A DNA stretch of 64,000 nt from UBA11986 sp031402435 (lineage in GTDB: Bacteria; Bacteroidota; Ignavibacteria; UBA10030; UBA6906): the NCBI GenBank assembly GCA_031402435.1, contig JANNSJ010000029.1:46023-110022 (forward strand), in the 5' to 3' direction. The notes under the pieces were generated by a model, which searched no databases, was not told the DNA's origin, and was given only the letters and a program-made list of their open reading frames with translations. Within the stretch, counting starts at the first letter, position 1. Each line of letters begins with the position of its first letter. The translations under genes and the position numbers were made by a program. Shown here in pieces: positions 35,670 through 44,705 of the stretch.

Positions 35670-36644
35670 ATGAAGATTTTATCATTTGCTGAACAGCGCG
35701 ATAACAGGTTCAAGAAATCATCTTTTGAAACCGTCAAAGCGGCCAAAGGCATAGCCGATCAACTGGGTGCCGAGTGTATAGCTCTGGTGGTTGGAAGTGG
35801 TGTGGAAGGGATTGCCGGTGCTCTCGGCGAGTACGGGGCATCCCGTGTGCTCGTTGTGGATGATCCAAAACTTGCTCAGCACTCAAACACGGCATACTCC
35901 AGGATCATTGCCGAAGTTGCATCAAAAGAAGGTGCACAGATTGTGTTTCTTCCCGCCAGCCAGATGGGAAAAGACCTGGCGCCAAGAGTTGCCATCAAGC
36001 TCAAGGCTGGCCTCGCTGCCGACTGCGTTGCGTTGAAGGCGGATGGTGGCGATATTATCGCGACGCGCCCCGTATATGCAGGAAAGGGTTTGGTTGATGT
36101 GCGAGTGAAGACGGGCATCAAGGTGTTCACTCTTCGCCCAAATGTGTTTACCGCCGGTGCGCCGCAAGGTGTTGCAGGGAACATTGAAAAGGTAAGCGTG
36201 AGTCTCGATCCTGGTGACTTCGGTAGCACCGTGAAAGAAGTGAAAGTTGCCACAGGTCGCCCGGACGTTACAGAGGCTGACATCATTGTCTCTGGTGGCC
36301 GTGGATTGAAAGGTCCGGAGAATTTCCATCTCATCGAGTCTCTTGCTGATGTTCTGGGTGCCGGTGTTGGGGCATCGCGCGCTGTTGTTGACGCCGGCTG
36401 GCGGCCGCATGATGAACAGGTGGGCCAAACAGGAAAGACAGTGTCTCCAACAATGTACGTTGCGTGCGGCATTTCCGGCGCGGTGCAACATCTTGCTGGA
36501 ATGTCCTCCTCGAAGTGCATCGTTGCCATCAACAAAGACAAGGACGCGCCGATCTTTCAGGTTGCGGACTACGGCATAGCGGGAGATGTGTTTGAGATTC
36601 TGCCGGAATTGACGGCGCAATTGAAGACAATGCTGGGCAAATAG
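35670..36644 (+). CDS. etfA: Electron transfer flavoprotein subunit alpha
   Basis: The 324-residue EtfA has an N-terminal Rossmann-like domain and a C-terminal FAD domain with VSGGRGLKGPENF, ASRAVVDAGW, and VSPTMYVACGISGAVQHLAGM near residues 262-282. There is no extra ferredoxin domain or other feature pointing to the electron-bifurcating type. It is paired with etfB on one transcript. Confidence 0.95.
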   Translation: MKILSFAEQRDNRFKKSSFETVKAAKGIADQLGAECIALVVGSGVEGIAGALGEYGASRVLVVDDPKLAQHSNTAYSRIIAEVASKEGAQIVFLPASQMGKDLAPRVAIKLKAGLAADCVALKADGGDIIATRPVYAGKGLVDVRVKTGIKVFTLRPNVFTAGAPQGVAGNIEKVSVSLDPGDFGSTVKEVKVATGRPDVTEADIIVSGGRGLKGPENFHLIESLADVLGAGVGASRAVVDAGWRPHDEQVGQTGKTVSPTMYVACGISGAVQHLAGMSSSKCIVAINKDKDAPIFQVADYGIAGDVFEILPELTAQLKTMLGK

Positions 36645-36708
36645 TTTTTAGACCGAGTGCAGTCTCGCGGCGCAAGCAACACCCGTAATGAATTGAGAGG
36701 AGTGTGCA

Positions 36709-37287
36709 GTGGATAAGGTACAGGTTGACATACTCGGTCTCTCGACAAACCCCGCCAGTGGTGGAGCCTACGCGCTCATCCTCAAGGAAGTCAATGGTAA
36801 CCGTCGGCTTCCGATCATTATAGGTGCTGCCGAGGCGCAATCCATCGCGCTTGAAATGGAGGGCATCAAACCCCCAAGACCGTTGACGCATGACCTTATC
36901 AAGAATATTATCACCTCGTTTGGCTCGGAGTTATCCGAGATCATCATCGATGAACTGCGTGATGGGACATTTTACGCAAAACTTAGCATCGACAGCCAGC
37001 TTATCGACTCGCGACCCAGCGATGCAATCGCTCTTGCGGTCCGCTATGGCGTACAGATTTATGTGGCAATGAGCGTCATGGAAGAGGCGTCTTTTCTTCC
37101 GGAGGAGGAGGAGGAAGAGGCAACAGCGTTGCCCAAGAAAGAGAAAGCGAAGCAATCTTCATCACCGCCCAAGATGACGAAGCTCGAACAGTTGAATGCA
37201 CAGTTGAAGGAAGCAATCGAGAAGGAGAACTATGAGAAGGCGGCGCAGATCAGGGATGAGATCAGGAAGCTCGAATTGCGAGATTGA
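36709..37287 (+). CDS. Bifunctional nuclease-like (DUF151) protein with UVR motif
   Basis: The 192-residue protein has a BFN/DUF151 domain at about 1-135 (LPIIIGAAEAQSIALEMEG, then SRPSDAIALAVR), a Lys/Glu-rich linker, and a UVR helical hairpin at about 158-190 (LEQLNAQLKEAIEKENYEKAAQIRDEI). UVR motifs mediate contacts in UvrB/UvrC and Clp adaptors. The plant BFN homologue cuts RNA and single-stranded DNA; bacterial roles are unclear. The start is GTG 36709 behind GAGAGGAG. Confidence 0.85.
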   Translation: MDKVQVDILGLSTNPASGGAYALILKEVNGNRRLPIIIGAAEAQSIALEMEGIKPPRPLTHDLIKNIITSFGSELSEIIIDELRDGTFYAKLSIDSQLIDSRPSDAIALAVRYGVQIYVAMSVMEEASFLPEEEEEEATALPKKEKAKQSSSPPKMTKLEQLNAQLKEAIEKENYEKAAQIRDEIRKLELRD

Positions 37288-37313
37288 TGTCGGCGTGAAT
37301 CTGAAACAATCCC

Positions 37314-37335
37314 AAGCCCTCCATGTCGAGGGCTT
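37314..37335. terminator. Hairpin between converging BFN-like gene and pdxJ
   Basis: Perfect 8-bp stem AAGCCCTC / GAGGGCTT with a 6-base loop at the convergent junction; the T-run is weak on both strands. Confidence 0.5.
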
Positions 37336-37342
37336 TGATGTA

Positions 37343-38062
37343 TTAGGATGTGGACTTGACCAGTTTTGCCATTTCCCTCACTGCTCTTTCCAATCCAACA
37401 AACACCGCTCGTGAGACCAACGCGTGGCCAATGCTCACCTCTTCAATGTGTTGAATCTGTTTGAAAGGTATGATGTTGAGATAATTCAGTCCATGCCCGG
37501 CGTTTACTCCAAGGCCCAATCCAACAGCAAACTCTGCAGCAGAGCATACAATGTCAAGTCGTTCGTGTTGCTCGCGTTCATTGCGTGCGTTGGCATACTC
37601 TCCGGTGTGAATTTCTATCTTGTCCGCGCCGATCTCGCGAGCGGCCTCAATTTGTTCGCGGACAGGATCCACAAACAGGCTTACTTCAATTTCATGTTTC
37701 TGGAGTTCCTTGATGACGTCGCGGAGATGGTGCCTATGTCCTCGAACGTCCAGTCCGCCTTCCGTGGTAAGTTCCTCCCGCCGTTCCGGCACCAGCGTTG
37801 CCAGTTCCGGCAATGTCTCGATGGCAATCCTGATAATCTCGTCCGTTGCAGCCATCTCCAGGTCAAGTTTGGTCTTGACTGTTTCTCTCAACAAGCGCAG
37901 ATCACGGTCGTTGATGTGCCGGCGGTCTTCTCGAAGATGGCACACAATTCCCTCAGCACCTGCAAGTTCACAAATGTGTGCGGCAGTAACAGGGTCAGGC
38001 TCAACCCCCCCTCTCGCTTCGCGAAGAGTTGCAATGTGGTCAATGTTCACAGTGAGTCTCAT
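37343..38062 (-). CDS. pdxJ: Pyridoxine 5'-phosphate synthase
   Basis: The 239-residue TIM barrel condenses 1-deoxyxylulose 5-phosphate with 3-amino-2-oxopropyl phosphate in DXP-dependent vitamin B6 synthesis. Landmarks are LTVNIDHIATLREARGG at the N terminus, HLREDRRHI, SLFVDPV, EIHTGEYA and NAGHGLNY. It lies 39 bases downstream of the YbbR-like gene, probably on one transcript. Confidence 0.96.
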   Translation of the reverse strand: MRLTVNIDHIATLREARGGVEPDPVTAAHICELAGAEGIVCHLREDRRHINDRDLRLLRETVKTKLDLEMAATDEIIRIAIETLPELATLVPERREELTTEGGLDVRGHRHHLRDVIKELQKHEIEVSLFVDPVREQIEAAREIGADKIEIHTGEYANARNEREQHERLDIVCSAAEFAVGLGLGVNAGHGLNYLNIIPFKQIQHIEEVSIGHALVSRAVFVGLERAVREMAKLVKSTS

Positions 38063-38101
38063 ATAATCTCCTCGTCTATGCCTGCCTTCACTCGTTCCTC
38101 C

Positions 38102-39034
38102 TTACAACCTCGTTCTGACAATAAACTGCATCCTGTCCGGTCTCTTGCTCACCAGTTGCACTCCGGCGGGTAACACGATCATTGCATCGGTATATCCAGT
38201 GGAATCACTAAGGATGGTGCCATAATCAACAGATGCGCGGAAACTATCGTTGGTAAGTACGGCAAGCTGTTCAATCCCCCCCCGGACCACGATGTCCATT
38301 TTTGGAGGAATGAGGATCACTTCTTTGTTCGGTGGAACGGCAAGAATTGCCACGGGCAACCCCGTGATGGGTTTCTCTGCAAATTGTTGTACATCAATTC
38401 GTACGCGCACGGCGCGTGGCGAAAGAGTCAGATAGTGAGATGTGGAATCGGCGAGAATGATTTCTGCATCAAGAGAAGAGGTGATATCAGCAAACGTTGC
38501 ATGTGCAGTCGGCCAGGAGGAAATTGTCGAGAGGAGAGATGCGGCGCCGCCGACCGTGATACTTTCTGGCGAGATCATGACCGGGCCGACCTGTCCATAC
38601 CCTGAGCGGAACACGATAGCTGCATTGAGCACTGCAGGTACTCGCCGCTGCGCATACCTGTCAAAGGCAATGAATATTGACTCGGGCTTCATGTCGACAG
38701 CTTGAATTCCATGTGGCATCGTGATACGATCGACAATGTCACCGAGCGTCAGCACACGTCTGTCAGATTCAAGTGAATTCAAATCGATTCTGCACAGCGG
38801 ATCGGCCCCGATCATGAATGCCGCGCTACGCCACCCGTTGCCACGAAGTTTCACCTGAACAGCTTTCGGGAATGGCGAGGCAATCGCCTTGTCTACGGGA
38901 AGATGTTCGATCACAAGAGGCATTGAGGTAGTGATCAGGTACTCGTAACTCATGTTGACCGATACCCAAAGCAGGGCTGCAGAGAGGGTTGTGGCCAGAA
39001 TAATATGGATCCGCTTCTTCGTCATCACCCGCAT
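38102..39034 (-). CDS. YbbR/CdaR-like membrane-anchored protein
   Basis: The 310-residue protein has one N-terminal membrane helix (about 8-28) and then beta-rich repeats of YbbR type facing the periplasm (for example IEHLPVDKAI, the VKLRGNG phrase, and GIQAVDMKPESIFIAFD). In Firmicutes, YbbR/CdaR proteins regulate the diadenylate cyclase CdaA. No dacA gene is next to this one. Starts are ATG 39034 or 39025. The order ybbR-pdxJ suggests an operon. Confidence 0.8.
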   Translation of the reverse strand: MRVMTKKRIHIILATTLSAALLWVSVNMSYEYLITTSMPLVIEHLPVDKAIASPFPKAVQVKLRGNGWRSAAFMIGADPLCRIDLNSLESDRRVLTLGDIVDRITMPHGIQAVDMKPESIFIAFDRYAQRRVPAVLNAAIVFRSGYGQVGPVMISPESITVGGAASLLSTISSWPTAHATFADITSSLDAEIILADSTSHYLTLSPRAVRVRIDVQQFAEKPITGLPVAILAVPPNKEVILIPPKMDIVVRGGIEQLAVLTNDSFRASVDYGTILSDSTGYTDAMIVLPAGVQLVSKRPDRMQFIVRTRL

Positions 39035-39049
39035 GTCTCAACACAAAAA

Positions 39050-39077
39050 AACTCCACCGATGTGCACCGATGGAGTT
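39050..39077 (-). terminator. Terminator after the BMC shell genes
   Basis: Stem AACTCCA / TGGAGTT, extendable past one mismatch. On the minus strand it is followed by a run of about seven T, so it ends the two-gene shell-protein transcript before ybbR. Confidence 0.8.
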
Positions 39078-39095
39078 ATGCTCTTCTCGACAACG

Positions 39096-39650
39096 TTAGT
39101 GTCCAGATCGTTTCTTCAGAAGCTCGTCGATCAATTGTTCTTTGTTGGCCTTTGAGATTTCCCGTCCTGCAATACCGAGTCCCCCTTCATTGCGCGCCAC
39201 CGTTCTCAGTTGCGGTACGGTCATTCCTTCCAACTGCTTCCTATACTCGTCGAATTCCGTGCTCGGCACAAATAATGTCTGTTGATCGGATGGCGGATCC
39301 GCCTGCTTCTCCTTTTGTTTCTTCTCCTTCACAATTGCTGGAGCTTCTTCGTGAAGTTTTTCCGGCCTCCGGACATTTTGCAGAATGTGTTCGATTTCTG
39401 CGGCGGGTCGCGGAATGACGTGCGTTGCGATGACCTGTCCGACGCGCGCTGCTGCAGCGCTGGCGGCATCAACCGCTGCCTTAACCGCTGCCACTTCACC
39501 GATGATTTTGATTGTGACAAAGCCGTTCTTGATGTATTCCGAGCCGAGAACGTGAACGTTGGCGGTCTTTACCATGACATCAGCGGCCTCGATTGATCCA
39601 ATGAGACCGCGCGTCTCAACCATCCCCAACGCGTATTCAAGCATCTCCAT
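39096..39650 (-). CDS. BMC-domain shell protein with Rho-N/SAP-like C-terminal domain
   Basis: The 184-residue protein has a single BMC domain at residues 1-90 (ALGMVETRGLIGSIEAADVMVK, then IKIIGEVAAVKAAVDAA and ATHVIPRPAAEIEHIL). This is followed by a charged Lys/Glu/Gln linker (about 95-125) and a C-terminal helical module (about 133-182; MTVPQLRTVARNEG, then SKANKEQLIDELLKK). That module resembles Rho-N, SAP or LEM helix-extended-loop-helix folds, which bind nucleic acid or protein. The pore loop reads IKNGFV. It is the second gene of a two-gene unit, with the first start about 58 bases upstream of it. Shell membership is firm; the tail assignment is by eye. Confidence 0.85.
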   Translation of the reverse strand: MEMLEYALGMVETRGLIGSIEAADVMVKTANVHVLGSEYIKNGFVTIKIIGEVAAVKAAVDAASAAAARVGQVIATHVIPRPAAEIEHILQNVRRPEKLHEEAPAIVKEKKQKEKQADPPSDQQTLFVPSTEFDEYRKQLEGMTVPQLRTVARNEGGLGIAGREISKANKEQLIDELLKKRSGH

Positions 39651-39708
39651 GAGGGCTTATCCTGGAAGGCTGCGCCAGACGGGGCGCAGCATGAAATGAA
39701 GGTCGCAG

Positions 39709-40005
39709 CTACTTTGCAGCGGGACGCTTCGGAAGAATCATCTCCACGTCTGCATGTGGACGTGGAATGACGTGGACGGAAACCAGTTCGCCAACGCGCT
39801 GTGCTGCTGCGGCACCGGCATCTGTTGCGGCTTTTACCGCTCCGACGTCGCCACGCACCATCACGGTGACATATCCGCCGCCAATAACTTCCTTGCCGAT
39901 CAGCGTTACCCGCGCTGCTTTTACCATGGCATCAGCAGCTTCGATGGAGCCGACGAGACCTTTGGTTTCAACCATCCCCAGAGCATCTAATGACATATCC
40001 GCCAT
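39709..40005 (-). CDS. Hexameric BMC shell protein (PduA/CcmK type)
   Basis: The 98-residue, one-domain BMC-H protein forms hexameric tiles of bacterial microcompartment facets. Landmarks are ALGMVETKGLVGSIEAADAM, KEVIGGGYVTV with a Gly-rich pore loop (IGGGYV), RGDVGAVKAATDAG and SVHVIPRPHADVE. Lys and Arg at the expected edge positions are kept. AAGGAG lies ten bases before ATG 40005. It is the first gene behind a consensus promoter. No pentamer (EutN/CcmL) gene, encapsulated enzyme or trimeric shell gene is present in the window. Confidence 0.96.
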   Translation of the reverse strand: MADMSLDALGMVETKGLVGSIEAADAMVKAARVTLIGKEVIGGGYVTVMVRGDVGAVKAATDAGAAAAQRVGELVSVHVIPRPHADVEMILPKRPAAK

Positions 40006-40064
40006 GTGGGAGTTTCTCCTTAATTGGATGAGATGAGCGAATGGATTCGAATTAGAACACTCTG

Positions 40065-40093
40065 AATATACCCAAGGGGGAGCACATTGTCAA
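40065..40093 (-). promoter_or_regulatory. Consensus sigma-70 promoter of the BMC shell genes
   Basis: On the minus strand: TTGACA, 17 bases, TATATT, the closest match in the window. The -35 box overlaps the stop codon of the upstream YfhO-type gene. Predicted leader is about 53 bases. Confidence 0.75.
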
Positions 40094-42609
40094 CTTTGTG
40101 CCGGTGCCACCTGCTCCCGCTTCTTTCCACCGAATCTGGAGCGAATAGCCGGAGTTTGCCAGAGTCCTACCACTATACACAAGAATGCAACACCCCACGC
40201 AGCACGTGAAAGGTTCCATCCCGTTTCATACAAAGGAGGATCGAACTTGAACACAACGTCATGCTTGCCTGCGGGAACGACTATCGACCTGAGGATGTAA
40301 TTTGTCTTGAAGATTTCTGTTTCGTTGCCATCAACGTACGCTTTCCATCCGGCAGGATAGTACACCTCACTGAGTACAAGTAATGCCGGTGACGACGTGA
40401 ATGCTTTGATGGCAATCTCTCTCGACTTATAGTCTGTGATTTCTGCTGACGTACTGTCCGGTGCCGTTATTTCTTGAGGCAACGGTTTCTCTATGACAGC
40501 CTTTTCGCCCCCATTGAATCCAGCGGAGTTGAGGGTGCCAAATACCTCGGTCTGGTTTTTTGCAACGTCAACATGCTTCACGAAGAACGCACGCGGTAAA
40601 ACAGTACGATTCAAATAAGTAGCCTTTTTTGTTGCCTGGTCAACGTTGACGAGTTGAAACCGATCCTCAGGAAGTTGAAATTGGCCGACGATGTACTTCG
40701 CGTTCAACATATTGAGGATGTTCATGTTCAACGGAAAGCTCGGGTCCGGCCCTTGTCCAATACAAGAATCGAGCATGGTCTGATAAATCTTGAGCTTGGC
40801 CGGGCTATACCCGCCGATGGAATGCAAGCCGTGGTATGCGAATGTATTGTCCATGAACAAGGCGCCACCAACCGGCAGCGGTGCAACACGGAACAACCCT
40901 GGTTGTTGTTTCAGGAATAGAATTGTTGCATCGGGTTGGAAATTCTGTTCCAATCCCTGAGCGGGCTTGGGGTTGATAAACTTCGTATCCACGATAACAA
41001 GATCTATGAGGAGGATGGCAATAAGTGCCGCGCTGAATGTTGTATCACCAATCTTCTTGTTCAGAAATGCAATGATGGTTGCTGCTGAGGCCCCAAAGAG
41101 AAATACAAATTTGACATAATCTTTCCACAAAAAATCAAAGCGCATTTGCTTCAGTTGTGGAATGATTTGAGCCGCTTGCTGGCCATACTGTTGTTGCAAT
41201 TCCCGTAATTCCCCCTCCCTCGAAAACATTGATCCCGAAAGCGTCTCAAAGATCGATGATTTGAAAAGAAACCCAATGATCATCAGAGCCGCCAATCCGC
41301 CGGCAACATATGATAATCCTTTCTTCAGCTTTTCGATCTCAGCTGCCCTGGATTTCTCAAGGAGGAACGACATCCCATACGCCGCGAGTACTCCGACGGT
41401 GAACGGGACGAGGTGAAGGATCATCGATGGTATCCGGAACTTGTTGAAGAACGGCAGGTACTGAAACAGCAGATTATAAAAGACGGAAAAGTGCTTGCCA
41501 AACGACATCAAAAAAATGATCAATGTGAGAAAGGCGAAGAACACGGTCATCCTGTTTCGCTTGTACGCGAGAGCGATTACTGCCAGAAGGATGGGTATGA
41601 TGCCGATGTACTCAGTTGTTGTATGGAACGGCATCGTTCCCCAATAGTAAGGAGACTGAAATCCAAAGAACGAAGGGATGAGAAAATTGATTGTCTCCCA
41701 GGGATTCCATGACCAGTTCGTCGCATACTCATACGTGAGACCCCCTGTTGAACCCGCTGTTCCGCCGCCCCGGATGGAGTACGTGGTGTACTCATACACA
41801 GAGAGATACACATATGATGAGATGCACAACCCGATAAGCAACGCTCCTGCAAACAGCGCAGTCTTCTTTGCTACAAGAAGCTTGTCGTTCTTGAAGTCCA
41901 TGATGATCGTGTACAGCAGATACATCCCCAATACAATGAACACATAATACACGATCTGCATATGGTTGGCAAACAACAGTGTCCCGATCGCAGCGGAGAG
42001 AAGTCCGAAGCTGAGCAGGTCCCGTCTCTCCAGAAGTACGTGGGTCAGAAGAACCACGACGGGGAGGTACATGAGAGCGATCAGTTTTGAGCCGTGTCCT
42101 TCACCGGCCAATCCAATGGCGTTTGGACTGAGCATGAACGTAATGGCAGCGAACAGCGCGATGGCGTGGGAGAACTTCCAGACACGCATCAGGAAAAACA
42201 TGAATATCCCACCCAACAGATAGTGGACGATGATCCATCCCCACTTGGCGTTGAGGTAGAGTACGTTGAAGATCTTTGATGCGGCAGTGCCGAGATAGTT
42301 GACGTTGTGTGGGAGGTACGCAACATTGCCGAACGTCGGCATGCCGCTGAAGAAGTTCGGCATCCACAGTACGTCGACACCCTCAGCTTCTTTTATCTGA
42401 TCGCCGGCATGAGCATAACTGAGCGCAGTTGCCGTATCTCCGGCATCAGCAAATGCCGCATTGTCAAAGACAATCCCCCGGAACAATACGAGCGTGATGA
42501 GATAGAGAAACCCAATGCAGAGCAAATCCTGTTTCGTGGGTGAGAGTGATGTAAAAAAGGATGTGTTTTGCTGCCCTTGCCGGGCAGGTGCTTTTCTGGC
42601 TTTTGCCAT
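40090..42609 (-). CDS. YfhO-family multi-span membrane protein (GT-C-like)
   Basis: The 839-residue protein has about twelve or more membrane helices and a periplasmic C-terminal region with the family phrase VLSEVYYPAGWKAYVDGNETEI near residues 735-757. The luminal Asp-rich loop FADAGD near residues 53-58 fits a GT-C transferase. YfhO proteins transfer a sugar from an undecaprenyl-phosphate carrier to a surface glycan. It is the last gene of the unit starting at 46488, two bases after a GT4 gene, and is paralogous to 59454-61811. Confidence 0.85.
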   Translation of the reverse strand: MAKARKAPARQGQQNTSFFTSLSPTKQDLLCIGFLYLITLVLFRGIVFDNAAFADAGDTATALSYAHAGDQIKEAEGVDVLWMPNFFSGMPTFGNVAYLPHNVNYLGTAASKIFNVLYLNAKWGWIIVHYLLGGIFMFFLMRVWKFSHAIALFAAITFMLSPNAIGLAGEGHGSKLIALMYLPVVVLLTHVLLERRDLLSFGLLSAAIGTLLFANHMQIVYYVFIVLGMYLLYTIIMDFKNDKLLVAKKTALFAGALLIGLCISSYVYLSVYEYTTYSIRGGGTAGSTGGLTYEYATNWSWNPWETINFLIPSFFGFQSPYYWGTMPFHTTTEYIGIIPILLAVIALAYKRNRMTVFFAFLTLIIFLMSFGKHFSVFYNLLFQYLPFFNKFRIPSMILHLVPFTVGVLAAYGMSFLLEKSRAAEIEKLKKGLSYVAGGLAALMIIGFLFKSSIFETLSGSMFSREGELRELQQQYGQQAAQIIPQLKQMRFDFLWKDYVKFVFLFGASAATIIAFLNKKIGDTTFSAALIAILLIDLVIVDTKFINPKPAQGLEQNFQPDATILFLKQQPGLFRVAPLPVGGALFMDNTFAYHGLHSIGGYSPAKLKIYQTMLDSCIGQGPDPSFPLNMNILNMLNAKYIVGQFQLPEDRFQLVNVDQATKKATYLNRTVLPRAFFVKHVDVAKNQTEVFGTLNSAGFNGGEKAVIEKPLPQEITAPDSTSAEITDYKSREIAIKAFTSSPALLVLSEVYYPAGWKAYVDGNETEIFKTNYILRSIVVPAGKHDVVFKFDPPLYETGWNLSRAAWGVAFLCIVVGLWQTPAIRSRFGGKKREQVAPAQS

Positions 42610-42611
42610 CT

Positions 42612-43748
42612 TCAGTCTGAGTCTAGTTGTGAGAAGAGGGAAATGAGTTTGCTGGAGAAATGCTGTCGGTCGAAATCCTGGAACCGTTGACGTGCAATGC
42701 GGCGCATGGTGTCCCTTCGTGCGGGGTCCCTGACAAGCAGCGTGGTGTGTTCGAGAAGCTCATCCAGCGTATTCCAAAGATAGCCCGAATTGCCGTGAGA
42801 AACAATCTCTTTTTGGCCGCCACGATTCACGACAACGGGTACACAGCCTGCAGACATCGCCTCTACCGTTGACATTCCGAAATGTTCTGTTCGCTCGGGG
42901 AATCGTTTTTCATCAACCCCATAGCCCGCTGCATGCCAGAAGATTTCTGCCTGGTTGTAACAGCGTTGAAGATCCTGGTATGAACTGTTGACATGGAAAT
43001 AGATCGGATGTCCTGTTGCAGCGGCCCGTAATTCTTCCAGATACTGTTGCGAGGCACTATCCGTTCCGCAACTTCCTGCAAGATGGTAGGTCCAAGAAGT
43101 ATTTGGCAGCCGCTCGCGCAATTTCTTGAATGCCTCGACCATGAAGTCATATCGCTTATCATTGTAGAGTCCCCTGAAGAATCTCCCCACGCTGAGAATG
43201 GTATTTTCCCTCTTTTCCTGTTGAGCGAAGTCATCAATTGCGGGGTACAACACGTGGGCATTGACGCCATGTCTGTCGTGGAGAATCTCTCTCACGAATT
43301 CCGAATACACGAGCGTGATATCTGACGCCCGTGCATCGTTCAACAATACGCGGCGATAGATGTCCTTCACCGCTTCTTTGACATTTCCCTTCAACAGTTT
43401 GGCGAGGATCGTGGCCTGCCTGATTTCGCCATAAGGAATCTGCAGCACATACACATTCTTTTTCGCGTGGTTGCCAAAGGGTTTGAAGTTGGACACCACG
43501 ATTCCGATATCAGCCGTCGAAAGAAAAGCGGGTACTTGTCTCGCAGAGGTTGCCTGTACCTGCACGCGTTCGAGTGAGAGGTTGAAATATTTGGCGAGAG
43601 TTTCTTTTGTAAGAGAAGGCCGGTCGACGAGGAGAGTCACGTCATACGTGCCGGTTTTAGAAAGCACATCGGCGAGAGTGCAGATATATTTCTCGCCTCC
43701 TCCGAAGGTGTGCCAACTTGCATTGTATATGAAGACCCGATTCGTCAT
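42612..43748 (-). CDS. Glycosyltransferase family 4
   Basis: This 378-residue GT-B enzyme has an N-terminal glycine-rich start (WHTFGGGEKY) and a C-terminal nucleotide-sugar domain with EHFGMSTVEAMSAGCVPVV, where the E-x7-E motif is E-H-F-G-M-S-T-V-E. It uses an activated sugar donor on the cytoplasmic face. ATG 43748 overlaps the preceding GT2 stop as ATGA. Acceptor and sugar unknown. Confidence 0.9.
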   Translation of the reverse strand: MTNRVFIYNASWHTFGGGEKYICTLADVLSKTGTYDVTLLVDRPSLTKETLAKYFNLSLERVQVQATSARQVPAFLSTADIGIVVSNFKPFGNHAKKNVYVLQIPYGEIRQATILAKLLKGNVKEAVKDIYRRVLLNDARASDITLVYSEFVREILHDRHGVNAHVLYPAIDDFAQQEKRENTILSVGRFFRGLYNDKRYDFMVEAFKKLRERLPNTSWTYHLAGSCGTDSASQQYLEELRAAATGHPIYFHVNSSYQDLQRCYNQAEIFWHAAGYGVDEKRFPERTEHFGMSTVEAMSAGCVPVVVNRGGQKEIVSHGNSGYLWNTLDELLEHTTLLVRDPARRDTMRRIARQRFQDFDRQHFSSKLISLFSQLDSD

Positions 43749-44674
43749 TTCTTCAGCAACTCCTCAAGCCGCCCCCTACCATTGTTGCCGGTGTAGTTAC
43801 GTAATCCATCAACGATGCCATACCAGACAGCCCGGGTACCTAGGGCTGAATGCCACTTCATGCTCATTCTAATGAGGTGTCGAACGAAGTAGTATGTGAA
43901 GTACGGAAGGTGCCATAACCATCGTGAAGCGCGACTATGTTTCCGGACAAGCATGATCTTGTTCCGCATGGAGAAGTACAAATAAAACGGACTGTCGATC
44001 TTGTTTGTGACGGAGACCTTGTGCCAGATTCTCGAACGTGGGTTGTACATGATCCGGTATCCCAGCGTCTTCATACGGATGCACCAATCGGTATCTTCTT
44101 GATAAATAAAAAGAGAACGATCAAGCACCCCTACCTCTTCGATGATGGTGCGCGGTACAAACAGCATGCAGCCCGAAGCAAAGCCGGTGTCTTCAATTAT
44201 ATCATACTGTCCGGTATCAGTTTCTCCGATCCCTCGATGATTCGCGTACGCCTTATCGACGTCAAGGATGCCACCCGCGTACCACAATTTTTGTTTAGCT
44301 GAAAATAGATAGATCTTGCCGCACTGTGCGCCAAGTCGCGGCTCCGAAGAAGCCAGTTCCACAAGAGGTTGGATGAAATCCTTGTCCACGATCGTATCAT
44401 TGTTCAACAACAAGACGTATTTTGCCCCTTGCGCGAGAGCAATCTCCATCCCGATATTGTTACCGCCAACGAAGCCGAGATTATCTTCAAGGCATCGGTA
44501 CGTAACCGAGGGGAATTGTTCATGAAGTCGTTGGCCGGAGCCGTCAACCGAGTTGTTGTCGATGAGGATGATCTCAACGGAATTGTACGAAACCTGAAGA
44601 AGGGAGTGGATACATTCCCGAGTGTGTTCCTCCTGATTGAGGTTAATCAGGATGATAGCAACTTTGGGCATCAT
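43745..44674 (-). CDS. Glycosyltransferase family 2 (rhamnosyltransferase-like)
   Basis: From ATG 44674 the protein has 309 residues; the longer frame would overlap the upstream methyltransferase by about 70 bases. The GT-A domain has IILINLNQEEHTREC at the N terminus, IDNNSVDGSG, and LLLNNDTIVDKDFI with the metal-binding Asp. ASGCMLFVPR and EDTDWCIRMKTLGY follow, typical of the rfbN/wbbL-like branch. A C-terminal amphipathic or membrane segment follows. It has no clear Shine-Dalgarno sequence. Confidence 0.9.
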   Translation of the reverse strand: MMPKVAIILINLNQEEHTRECIHSLLQVSYNSVEIILIDNNSVDGSGQRLHEQFPSVTYRCLEDNLGFVGGNNIGMEIALAQGAKYVLLLNNDTIVDKDFIQPLVELASSEPRLGAQCGKIYLFSAKQKLWYAGGILDVDKAYANHRGIGETDTGQYDIIEDTGFASGCMLFVPRTIIEEVGVLDRSLFIYQEDTDWCIRMKTLGYRIMYNPRSRIWHKVSVTNKIDSPFYLYFSMRNKIMLVRKHSRASRWLWHLPYFTYYFVRHLIRMSMKWHSALGTRAVWYGIVDGLRNYTGNNGRGRLEELLKK

Positions 44675-44705
44675 GGGAGAGGCAGCATCTGTACGGGATA
44701 GTCTT

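Noticed and set aside
34794..36644. Electron-bifurcating Etf system
   Set aside because: EtfA and EtfB have standard lengths and no extra ferredoxin domain or partner genes (Bcd, FixCX) nearby.
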